DNA of 64,000 nucleotides from contig JARDYH010000003.1 in NCBI GenBank assembly GCA_029215795.1, forward strand, positions 17,834,001 through 17,898,000. Direction: 5' to 3'. How positions within the stretch are numbered: position 1 is the first letter of the stretch; every line of letters begins with the position of its first letter. This document shows, in pieces, positions 9,296-18,499 of this stretch. Both the position numbers and the translations under genes were made by a program. Source of the stretch: Anniella stebbinsi. Taxonomy: Eukaryota; Chordata; Lepidosauria; Squamata; Anniellidae. A model generated the notes under the pieces. It made no database searches. It had not been told where the DNA came from and saw nothing but the letters and a program-made list of their open reading frames with translations.

Positions 9296-9408
9296 CGCTA
9301 AGTGGCAATCCCAAAATTAAAACACTCCCAACTCAGCGATGCTTCAGGCCCGTGAACGATCCAGTCCCTTGCCCAATGGCAGCATCAGTACACAACAGTA
9401 TTACTCAC

Positions 9409-9690
9409 CAGCTTGGGCATTTGGTCTGTTTGCTTTTTCTCACCTATTCGCCCCTTCTCTATCCCTTCAGAGGCAGGATCTTCCAGCTTTGCAGGCAGAC
9501 ACCAGCAAGAAAAGACGAGGGAAGGGAGGAAAAATCTAGCATGAAAGTCAAAACGTTTTCTTCGTTTGCACCATCCTTCAGTATCCTGGAAGAAAGTCCT
9601 AAGCAACTACGGCAGCTAGAGAGCTGCAGTCCTTCCGCCAGGAATAGCTAGCGGTGGGGTTTGCAGCGTATAGAGCCCTATATAGCCTAT
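9409..9690 (-). other. PEX26: Probable PEX26 5' non-coding exon
   Basis: On the minus strand a strong donor, CTG|GTGAGTAAT, lies at 9409/9408, and an acceptor CCACTTAG at 9298 leads straight into the ATG exon, giving an intron of about 111 bp. The sequence between the donor and about 9690 has no repeat. It would be the non-coding first exon, in agreement with the human gene. The 5' limit is not visible and is set loosely at the TATA-like AT-rich string near 9676-9700. Confidence 0.5.
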
Positions 9691-9851
9691 AAAACTAGCA
9701 CAATGCAGAAGAAGCTTCTGCAACGTCAAAGACCCTACACCGCTTACAGCCACAACAATGCGCGATTACACCCCAATTTAAACTACCTGACTAGCAGCAG
9801 AAGCGACGTCTTCCGTGTTTTCCCTGCATGCGCATAGCCCTCTGCAACAAA

Positions 9852-9870
9852 GCATGGTGGGAACTGTAGT
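9852..9870 (-). promoter_or_regulatory. ZNF143/THAP11 (SBS) motif in the PEX26 promoter
   Basis: Read on the minus strand this is ACTACAGTTCCCACCATGC, close to the SBS consensus ACTACAnnTCCCAGnATGC bound by ZNF143 and THAP11 at housekeeping promoters. It lies upstream of the inferred PEX26 first exon in locally unique, moderately GC-rich DNA. It fits a ubiquitous promoter for a peroxisome biogenesis gene. Binding is an inference. Confidence 0.6.
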
Positions 9871-10154
9871 TTTGAGTGTCAGATTGGAGAGACGTCGATG
9901 GCAAAGGCTGGCTGAGGAAGACCAGACTACAACAACCAGAAAGCAGCCAGTCATGGGGAGCAACGTGAACAGGAAGAGGCGCGGGGTGTGGAATTTACGC
10001 TGCAGTAGCAGAATTTGCGTTTGCAGTTTCTGAACGAGGCTGAAGTTCGTTCCCAGTGCTTTATGTGACTCAAAAGTGCAGCCTGAGGTGTGGACCAGCC
10101 AAAATAGTTTTGGCCTCCTCAAATTGTATGCCTAGACCTCCAGAGGATTCTTTA

Positions 10155-10266
10155 ACTCTACCTCCCATAATCCCAGCCTTCCCCAATTTGGCGCCCTCCA
10201 TGCTGGCTGGGGATTATGGGAGTTGGCATCCAAGACATTGGAGGGCACCAGTTTAAGTTGGCTGCT
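10155..10266. mobile_element. CAGCC-type hAT MITE
   Basis: CAGCCTTCCCCAATTTGGCG at the left end, GGGGATTATGGGAGTTGGCA in the middle and TTGGAGGGCACCAGTTTAAG at the right form the usual palindrome. It lies just upstream of the PEX26 promoter. Confidence 0.7.
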
Positions 10267-10702
10267 CAGTGAGTTCTGATAATGCTGGTGCCCTGTCCAA
10301 AAGTGCTTTTGTACCAAGGCATCCCTAAGGAGTTGCCCCCACTTCACATTGGAAACAAAATACAAGTAAAGACCTGAAATTTCAACAGCGTTACACACCT
10401 AAAATAGCCTTTGGAACATCCCAAATCAGACTGCCAGGAGATTGTCCATAGATAATGTCCAAAATTTATACACACGATGTCCCCATAAGTGAGATTGGAA
10501 AGACACTTCTAAATCAGGAATCAGATTTCATGAAGTGTATGAACCATGTTGTTTGGCCCTAAAGAAATGGCACCATGTCTATTTTCCCTAGTCCTCAAAT
10601 AGTACAGAACAATATTCTGTACAAGTAGAAGAACTTATCAGGTACTACCTGCTATCGTTAGAAGCTGGTCTTTTTTAAGTGACAAGTAGCTATTTTTGAC
10701 AA

Positions 10703-10920
10703 TGACCCTGTTCAGACATTACGCTAAGCCATGATGGTTAAGCATTTTGAGCTAAACATTATGGCTTACCATGTTGTGTGAACCATGACTTAGCATGTCA
10801 TGTGAACCATTCCTAACCATGGTAGCTACATAAACATGGTTTAAACTCACTCACTAACCATTTGCTGCAAAAGGGTTAGCTCCTAACCATGGATTAGAGT
10901 GTTGTCTGAACAGGCCTAAT
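10703..10920. mobile_element. GTTCAGAC-type palindromic MITE
   Basis: CCTGTTCAGACATTACGC at the left is mirrored by GTGTTGTCTGAACAGG at the right. The core GGTTAAGCATTTTGAGC and CAAAAGGGTTAGC matches 410-602. Confidence 0.8.
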
Positions 10921-10949
10921 ATGTCACGCAAACACTGTTTCACATGATC

Positions 10950-11180
10950 GCTGCACTCCAGAATGGCTTATTTAAACCATGGTGTGTTATGATGCGTATT
11001 GACTGCCCTTTAGAACATTCAAGCTGTGGTGGCCAGTTGCCATGGTTCATCATGTTGTGTGAACCAATGAGAGTGGCTTATGAGAGTTAAACAACCCTTG
11101 CATAACATATGGGCTGTTTTAGGGCTTAACAAATGTTGTTTTAACTATCACATAAGCCGCTCTTGCCAAGTTCGCACAAC
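10950..11180. mobile_element. MITE related to the GTTC family
   Basis: TTTAAACCATGGTGTGTTAT, CATGTTGTGTGAACC and AAGTTCGCACAACATAG are shared with the element at 62190. The ends are not defined. Confidence 0.45.
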
Positions 11181-11187
11181 ATAGTGA

Positions 11188-11268
11188 GACACAGCAACTC
11201 CCCCCTTCATGGGGATGATGGAAGTTGTAGTCCAACATGTACCAAGAACATTAGGTTGGGAAGGCTGC
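11188..11268. mobile_element. CAGCC-type hAT MITE fragment
   Basis: GATGGAAGTTGTAGTCCAAC and TTAGGTTGGGAAGGCTGC are the right arm of the family. Confidence 0.6.
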
Positions 11269-11309
11269 ATTACAAGGACAGGATATTTGAATAAGATACT
11301 GTTAGTATG

Positions 11310-11442
11310 AGGCCAGATCTACACCAAGCAGGATATGGCACTTTGAAAATGGTTTGAAAACTGTATATGGAGTGTGTCTTGGGCCCCAACAGTTGTCCCT
11401 ACTATTATAAACCATTTTAAAGCAGTAGTGTAGATCCTGCCT
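11310..11442. mobile_element. MITE with AGGCCAGATCTACAC inverted ends
   Basis: AGGCCAGATCTACAC at the left and GTGTAGATCCTGCCT at the right are inverted with one mismatch. The 133-bp body is non-coding. No target duplication was found. Confidence 0.65.
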
Positions 11443-11446
11443 AAGA

Positions 11447-12110
11447 CATAAAGTACACACATTTCTTTTGATTTCACAATGTTTTTTTCCTATTTTGGAG
11501 CTCTTCGGGCAACCCTAGCTTTTTCTACACAACCAAAAGAGGAGAGGTTCTGCCTTCTCATCCTTTTACAGAGTATCCGGCCTCCTTAGTCACAGACTCT
11601 CCAGGGCTCCTGGCCTCCTAATCCCCAGGAAGCAGTTGGCCTATTTAATCTCTGTCTACCCAGGGCCTGTGCCCATTTACAATCTAGAGACAGGGGGTCA
11701 CTTTCCTTAGCTGTAGTAATCCCACAACTCAACTGATAACCTTCAGGTAAGGGGACTCTCTCATAGCCTCAGGAGAAGCTCTGCCTTTAGCTCCAACAGT
11801 CACACTGAGGAAGAGAGTCTTGTGAGAGGCCCTGGGAGACAGCAGATCTCTTTGCTGAGGGCTAGGTAACCACAAACCCTGAAGGAAGGAAGTTGCAATG
11901 GGCCTCTCTTCTGAGGGGATGCACTGGGAATAGGGGAAGGAATTAAATAGATTGAACTGTGATCCTAGGGATGACAGTAATTTCCATGAGAAAACTAATG
12001 AAAAGTAATTAAAAGCTCAGGGCATGCACCTACAGCAGGAGAAGCTCCTGCTGCATTTTTGCCTAATGTTCTGATCCATCCTGGCCTTGTCGCAGTGAGC
12101 CTATGCTGGG
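11447..12110. other. Intergenic, nothing recognised
   Basis: No repeat family or coding signal stands out. Confidence 0.4.
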
Positions 12111-12159
12111 TGTGGATAATGTTGTCATGTCTCTGCACCACTTGTGATGTGGCTCATTC

Positions 12160-12290
12160 ATAAAAGTATGAGAAGATCCCTGCTAGATCAGACCAAAGGC
12201 CTAGTTCAGCATCCTGTTTCCCATAGTGGCCTGCCAGATGCCTATGGAAAATCAGGACAGGAGGTCAAGATCAATGTTCACCCTGGCCTA
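12160..12290 (+). repeat. SINE-like repeat, second GATCAGACCAAAGG subfamily
   Basis: CTAGATCAGACCAAAGGCC, CAGCATCCTGTTTCCCAT and CAGATGCCTATGGAAAATC resemble a diverged branch of the AAGAACATAAGAA family. A reverse copy is at 42040-42280. Confidence 0.6.
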
Positions 12291-13384
12291 CATTACTATA
12301 TTATACAAAAGGATGTTACAAAAGGATATAACATCCAATCACATCCAACATAAAGCAATGATCAAACGCGAGATACACTTGGTAGACACAATCAAAATAA
12401 ATCCAAATTAATTAGGGGACACAGTAGACTGATTGTAATTGTATATATACAAAGCTAGAGGAAAATATTCAAAAACTTCCTGTTCCCCAAAGACTTATCC
12501 TAAAAGGTCTCTCCAGCATGTTCCATGAGTTGATGGTGCAGTAATGTCCTGATTGTTATTAGCATAGTTAATAAATTACTCCAAGATTCCATGAAAATTA
12601 TCAACATATGACTTGGATGTATACTGATTGATCTGTTTTGTTAGCTTTTCCATCAATGCAACAGACCCGAGTTTATTTCTCCATACAGCAAGGGATGCTG
12701 ACAGTTCATTTTCCTCATGAAGATGTTTTATCATTCTAGTAATCACCCACATGAAAGTAAGAAGTTCCTTATGTGCAAGGTTTTTATTGGAACAGAATCT
12801 GATTTGGAATCCTTCTTTCCATCTGTGCCTCTCCCCCAAAGTCACAATAGAATCAAGCTGGTTAGGGGTTGCATTTCTTTTATCTAGTCACAAGGTGTCA
12901 CTCAAATAATGCATATTTGTTGGATTGAGTAATTTTCAATTTTAAATATTGCTATTCCACAAATAGTGTACAAAGCAGCAATTACAAACAATCTGAATGA
13001 AATCTAAAAACAGTAAGAAATTAACAGTAAAATAACATATTAACAACAGCAGTAATATACAATAAGAATAAGCAGAGTGTAAACAAAAGCCTGGGAAAAT
13101 AAAGTAGCATTTACTTGATGCTTGGATAGCAATAGCCTAGGTGCCTCAGTAGGGTGTTTCAGCCCTTGACCTGGATCCTTTTAAGTTAACCTAGATGAAG
13201 CTCTTAAACAATACAGATGGGCTGCTTGGGAGGATAGGGGACAGACAACTTTCCTTCCATTGACTTTCTTAAGCTAATGTATCATAGGATCAAAGCCTAT
13301 ATCAAGGCCCTAACCACCCAAGACAGGGCAGGATGGACAAGATCAGTACTGGTTCAAGGTTTCTGAAGCCCTTGGGTACAACAC
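12291..13384. other. Intergenic, unassigned
   Basis: A minus-strand open frame of 89 codons (12845-12576) contains LTKQINQYTSKSYVDNF. I do not recognise it. It has no splice context I can defend and may be a transposon remnant. Confidence 0.3.
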
Positions 13385-13910
13385 CCTCAATGGGCCCTTC
13401 CCTCAGCGAAACTGCCTTTTCACAATTATCACTCGCAGCTATTGCTCCTCATCTTTCTCATCATTGAGAGCTGGTGTGGTGTAGTGGTTAGAATGTTGTC
13501 CTGGGGGTCGAGAGATCTCCACTTGGCCATGGAACCCCACTGGGTGACTTTGGGCCAGTCACAACTCTCAGCCCAACTCTCAGCCCAGAGTTGTTGTTGT
13601 GAGGATAAAATGGAGAGGAGGGTTATGTACGCTGCCTTTGGTTCCTTAAGGAGGAAAAAAGGCAGGGTATAAATGTAATAAATGAATGAATGAATCATTG
13701 CTACTATTTGCTTGCTTGACAATGAACACGTAGGCAATGACAATTACTGCTCCTCCTCCTCCTCACCACCACTGTTGTCTGGGCAAGAGTGAGAGGCAGG
13801 TGAACAAACAGGTTACATGGCTAAAGAGGAAGGGCAATTCCAAGGGCCTTGTCAGTGGGCCCTTGCTGGGATGTGAGCCCTTGGCAGCTGCCCAACGATG
13901 CCTACGAGGG
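13385..13910 (+). repeat. Unnamed interspersed repeat, split by a Sauria SINE
   Basis: The flanks (CTTTCTCATCATT before; CATTGCTACTATTTGCTTG, TGTTGTCTGGGCAAGAGTGA and TGCTGGGATGTGAGCCCTTG after) match the uninterrupted copy at 47985-48260. The SINE occupies 13468-13692. Confidence 0.7.
13468..13692 (+). repeat. Sauria-type SINE
   Basis: GAGCTGGTGTGGTGTAGTGG TTAGA head, CCACTGGGTGACTTTGGGCC middle, GAGGATAAAATGGAGAGGAG and TATAAATGTAATAAATGAAT tail give the Sauria SINE order in full. It is flanked by a short ATCATT repeat that occurs once in the unoccupied copy at 48020. Confidence 0.92.
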
Positions 13911-14278
13911 CTACAGTACAACCCTGTTGTTTGTTAGCTATTGAGATGTTGAGATATATGGCTGGTATTGTGGAAACAGGTGGTTGTCATCTGTCACGGA
14001 TGTTGCTTAGGAAGCTGCCGAAGACAAGAGTGCTGCATTTCACGGCCAACAGAGAGTTTCTCCCATCAGTGCCACTCTCTGCTTGGAGAAGCAGCAAAGA
14101 CCAACATTCTTCCATTTACTTAGCAGGCCTTTGTGGATCTACCTACCAATCCAGATCACAGTGTCACAGCCAGAGAGCAAGCACAGTGTGAAAGAATGGG
14201 AGCAGAACAACATATCCCCACAGTAGTCAAGCAAGTCAAGCCATGTGCTACATAGAAGGCAACTCCGCCTCCTCTTAT

Positions 14279-14450
14279 TTATATTTATGTATTTGTATAT
14301 TTATTTATTATTTCATTTCTATACCACCCAATAGCCAAAGCTCATAAGGCGGTTCACAACATTTAAATCATATGGTACAGCATAAAATATAAACTATGGA
14401 AGCTTAAAGCCATAATATAAAACAACAATATAAAAGTATAGACTGTGCCT
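14279..14450 (-). repeat. LINE 3' tail
   Basis: ATTTATTTATTATTTC, TATACCACCCAATAGCCAAA and GGCGGTTCACAACATTT. Confidence 0.75.
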
Positions 14451-14476
14451 TCATCCAAAAGAGGATTTCAGTGAGG

Positions 14477-14506
14477 TATACACACACACACACACACACA
14501 CACACA
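14477..14506. repeat. (CA)n microsatellite
   Basis: Uninterrupted CA run. Confidence 0.95.
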
Positions 14507-15002
14507 GGTATCCAATACAATATCTGGTACCTTGTAAGGAATCAGTTTGAGCTGGAAGAGGGGGGAGAAAAGTTTTCTGACCCCAAATATGGCAGGAAGA
14601 AAGGAGACAAAGTCTGATGCGGGTAAGCGTGTATCTTTAATATGCTGTATTAAAAGCCCGACGTTTCGGATATGATCCTTCTTCAGGCAGGAGCTATGAA
14701 AAATGAATAAAATATACACAATGGTGGGCCTTCTGCTGGTGTTGGGACCCTGGCAAATGTGTATCCTTCTCGCCAGGGGCAACGCATCTACATGGAAACA
14801 CAACAGCATTATTATTTATTTATTTATTATTGTTGTTGTTGTTGTTCAGATTGTTTGAATTATGTAAAATATGCAGAAATGGGGGGGCGGAGAAAGAAAG
14901 AGGAGGTGTGCTTTAGCATCAAAGCAAAATCCCCTTAAAAATAAACTTTCCGAATTGCTGTCCGTCTGCTTCAAAAGATGCAAGAAAGGTCTTTTGTTGA
15001 GA

Positions 15003-15175
15003 ACTACAATTCCCAGTATGCGCTATGAGAGAAGCCGGAGTTATACCAGCCTGTGTACAACGTTAATTCCCAAATATGGAGAAGGATTAAATGTCGACAG
15101 TTGCTAGCTGTTAAAATCGTCTTCCCCTATTGTGAATTAAGAAGAGGAAGAGAGTGGGGAGGAGCAGAAAGTGAG
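15003..15175 (+). promoter_or_regulatory. Candidate promoter and first exon (SBS motif plus splice donor)
   Basis: ACTACAATTCCCAGTATGC followed by GC at 15003-15023 is a near-ideal ZNF143/THAP11 site. At 15175/15176 the sequence GTGAG|GTAAGT is a consensus 5' splice site on the same strand. The DNA between has no recognised repeat. Together they could be an unannotated first exon of about 150 bp, but no coding sequence or downstream acceptor was identified. It could instead be a chance pair. Confidence 0.4.
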
Positions 15176-15529
15176 GTAAGTTTGCAGGGTGCAAACTCTG
15201 CACTCAAGCACGCTTTTGCTGGGAAAATGGCCAGGACATTTAGTTTATTGGGAGGAGAAAGGACGATTGCATTGAGGATTGGTTGCTCTGGGTATCAGCC
15301 TGAATTTTAAAAAAGGGTGGCTGTTTCAGGAAGAAGAAATACTACCACGGAAAGCAGAAGAGCCCCTAAAATTAATTAAATCTGATTTTCAGCGCAGCAA
15401 CCTCCATTAAGGAACAAGGAATAAAACAATCAGGTGGGCACATATTTCAGCCCTGATTAGGCAGCAAAGGGCATAGTTCAGCCCATAGATTAAAATTAAA
15501 ATGAGATACCAGGGAGAATGTTTAAGGCG

Positions 15530-15625
15530 CTGCAATCTTATGCATAATTACCTGGGAGTAAATCCCACTGAATTCAGGAAGACTTACTTTCAAGTAAACA
15601 TATGCAGTATCAGGCTGCAAACCTC
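15530..15625. mobile_element. AAGTAAGTCCCA-type palindromic MITE
   Basis: GCTGCAATCTTATGCATAAT, CTGGGAGTAAATCCCACTG and GACTTACTTTCAAGTAAAC form the arms of a small palindromic family common in reptiles. Other copies are at 16149, 17469, 21962, 33090, 40022, 40180, 58418 and 61265. Confidence 0.7.
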
Positions 15626-15674
15626 CCTCAAAGAAATCAGTGCAACTTAAAAATGCTTCATTTGTTTGGACATT

Positions 15675-16130
15675 AACAGTGCAGTCCTATACATAGGTCC
15701 CCTCTACAAGGATTCGCTTTTGCACCTGGTTAGGCGATTATGCGCATAATCGCTGAAGCGCATTTACGCCTAATCCCTCTGCACGAGAGGCGGCGAGAGG
15801 CGGCGAAGCGCATTAACAGATGTCCAAAATGCGCTTTACAAGTAGTTAATGCGCATAAGCGCTTATTCACACAGTCAAAATGTGCTTTAACGGACGGAGC
15901 AAAATAAAACTCGTGATTTAACGCGCATTCGATAATGCGCATAATCGGGGAGATAACGTGCCTCTACGCCCGATTTGCACTCCGTTCTTGTAGAGGTAAT
16001 TTTTTTAATGCGCCTTGAAAGAGCTTTAAATGCCTCTTGTAGAGGCACCCATATCTACTCAGAAGTAAGCCCCACTGAGTTAAATCAATGGGATGACTTC
16101 CCAAATAAGTGATTTCAGCCTACATTTAGT
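15675..16130. mobile_element. AAGTAAGTCCCA-type MITE split by the CpG-rich MITE
   Basis: AGTGCAGTCCTATACATA at the left and ATATCTACTCAGAAGTAAGC at the right join to the family's expected string once the 15695-16050 insertion is removed, leaving ATA duplicated. Confidence 0.7.
15695..16050. mobile_element. CpG-dense Harbinger-like MITE, short form
   Basis: Ends are GGTCCCCTCTACAAG and CTTGTAGAGGCACCC, inverted to each other, with internal copies of CTCTACAAG/CTTGTAGAGG. The body is packed with GCGCAT/ATGCGC strings. It is flanked by a 3-bp ATA duplication within another MITE. A 3-bp duplication and GG-starting ends suit PIF/Harbinger, but no transposase is present to confirm. It is the sister of the element at 7721-8823. 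Confidence 0.75.
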
Positions 16131-16148
16131 GGCATACCTCCAACATTT

Positions 16149-16230
16149 AGGCTGCAATCCTACATCCACTTACCTGGAAGTAAGATCTACTGAATTCAAC
16201 TAGCCTTACTTGTGAGTAAAATATTTCCTT
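16149..16230. mobile_element. AAGTAAGTCCCA-type MITE
   Basis: GGCTGCAATCCTACATCC, CTGGAAGTAAGATCTACTG and CTTACTTGTGAGTAA. Confidence 0.65.
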
Positions 16231-16340
16231 TCTATACCATCCAATAGCCACCGCTGTCTGGGCTGTTCACAAAAATTACAACCCCAAAATAAAACATTAT
16301 AAAAATTTCATATAAAATCTTTAGTATATAAAATTTTAAA
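16216..16340 (-). repeat. LINE 3' tail
   Basis: TATACCATCCAATAGCCACC and GTCTGGGCTGTTCACAAAAA. Confidence 0.7.
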
Positions 16341-16825
16341 ACAATTTTAAACTGTTTAGAAAAAAAAGTTTAAAAAAATATACCTGATTAAAAGCCCCAT
16401 CATATCTTGTCAAATGCCTGGGAGTAAAATAAAGTCTGGCCATCAAATGCCTGGACGTAGAGGAAAGTCTTAAACTTGCTGGGAGTAGAGGAAAATCTTA
16501 ATTTGGGAAAATCTTAACTTGAAAAGACGACAATATTGGTGCCAACATGTATAGCAGAGGTGCAGAATTTCAGGACCAGACATAGTTATGCATTTTAAGG
16601 ACTATAGGTTGCAGTGGGAGAAAGCTGGATGCTAAGTGTTCCCATTGTAATCAACCTACTATGCCAAATCAAAAGCTCTGTGAAATTTACACGCTGACAT
16701 TCCACAGGTTAAACTCAAGTTGATTCAATTAAAGGGACCTTCTTATCTTTCTTTTTTCTTCAGGAGAAAGCTGCATAGTGAAAAATAGTAAAGAATAGTG
16801 GAATTCCAGCCAATTTAAAGCCTTC

Positions 16826-16990
16826 TAATTTATTATTTGTTTGTTTGTTTATTACATTCCTACAATGCTCAATAGCTGAAGCTCTTTGGGCAGTGCGCAA
16901 CAATTAAAACCATAAAATACAAGACAATAAAATACCATATAAAAGTTTAAAACTACAGTATAATAAATAAAAATAATAACCAAACAGAAC
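16826..16990 (-). repeat. LINE 3' tail
   Basis: TTATTATTTGTTTGTTTGTT, CAATAGCTGAAGCTCTTTGG and an A-rich body. Confidence 0.75.
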
Positions 16991-17468
16991 CTAGTGGCAG
17001 TGCAAAGATTTAAAATACAGTAGGAGAGAACTAAAATTAAATAAAAATAGTGAGCAAAGCACATATGCAATTTTCCCACTGACATCAATGGAATAATGTG
17101 CACATCACAAGAGAATAGCCTTGCTCTCATACAAGAAATGTGCCATAGAATGTTTCTGTACTTTCTAATTGCCTCCTACAGGGTGCAGTGTTGAACTGTG
17201 CAGGACTAGCCTCTTGCCTTCAATTTCCATGGTTGTTACCCACAATAGTATTTTGATATTCGAGTCTGATTTGAATTAGAGTAGGTAACCATCATTATCG
17301 GCACACCCACATGCTCACATATAGCAGGCCAGCTTTCAATTTTGAATCCAAATCAACTAGACTTGGAAACAAAGCAACAGCTAAGATGTCTGTGTACCTT
17401 GTTCAAAAGTTTGGAGGTGGGTGAATTCTACAAGTGCCAATAAGAATGCTCTTTACTGAGCAAATCTT

Positions 17469-17556
17469 TGTATATGTACTCAGAAGTAAGACCCACTGTG
17501 TTCAGTGGGACTTACTCCCAGGGAAATGTCCACAGGATTGCATCCTCAGTCTGAAA
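17469..17556. mobile_element. AAGTAAGTCCCA-type MITE
   Basis: TACTCAGAAGTAAGACCCAC and GTGGGACTTACTCCCAGGGA are opposed arms; CAGGATTGCATCC closes it. Confidence 0.75.
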
Positions 17557-18215
17557 TGTGTCATTCATGAATGCGATAGCAAGTAAGCTTTCAAACCTAA
17601 TAAGGAAATGTTTTAAAGGAAATATAATGTGTAATGGTAATACATTCATCATTTTTTTTATGGCCTCCACGTTCTCTACTTTTCCTCCCCACCCACCCAC
17701 CCACTACATATTTTTGAAACTGAAGGCAGGATGAAGTTTGTTTGGGCACGCAATTTCCTACTTTACAAAAAATAAAATAAAAATAAAGACAATCTCTGCC
17801 CATGACATGTTTTCTACTTATTAACACACAGCTCCTGAAATATGAACAATTTATCAGTGTTATGAGCTTGTGAGAGTACAGTCCAAAACCGAAATCTAAT
17901 ATAACTTAACAGTGTCTTTAAGTAACATCCATTTTTATACCAAGAGCCCTTGGCCTGATTTTAAAAATTCTCTGCAAGCCATCAATTCAGACCTCTGTCC
18001 CTTTCCTGGCAGCCTTCTGGGTAGTGAGTGAGAGAAAATGGGGTGTCCCAACCAACGATAGAAAAGAAATGACCTGGGCAACTTGAGGTTCTGTCTCCAC
18101 CCACTCTTGGTCCTGACCACACTCAGTACCAGCACGTGACCCCAGACAGGTTACCCGTGAGGAAATATGGCCTTCCACAGAAAATAATATGTATTTCCCA
18201 CTCCTAATTCAACGA

Positions 18216-18495
18216 TTCGTCTCACTGAGGTGGTAGACCTTTGTCTGGAGGTTATACCACTTCAGACTGCAGGGGGTGCTCATACATCTTGACTGATTTA
18301 AAGGAATAAATCCCTGCATTTTTTAAAATGGCATTTTGTAAATAAAGACAGGCTAGAACCCTTCTTCCTGACATCTAGTTTCTGTTTGCAAGGGGGAAAT
18401 GTGCATGGAGGACCAATGTAATGTGACCCCCCTCCCCTACAGTCCAAAGTGGTACAATCTGGACACAGGTATGCCACTTCAGTGACAGTTAGAAT
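18216..18495. mobile_element. CACTTCAGACTG-type MITE
   Basis: Left CTGAGGTGGTAGACC with TATACCACTTCAGACTGCAG is mirrored by CAGTCCAAAGTGGTACAATC and GTATGCCACTTCAG at the right. The body is non-coding. A partial second copy is at 6066-6260. Confidence 0.65.
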
Positions 18496-18499
18496 TTAC

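Noticed and set aside
8809..9651. 280-codon plus-strand frame
   Set aside because: It is antisense to the PEX26 start exon and crosses the 5' untranslated region; it results from the GC-rich exon on the other strand.
12576..12845. 89-codon minus-strand frame as a gene
   Set aside because: No recognised domain, no convincing splice sites and no start context; left as unassigned.
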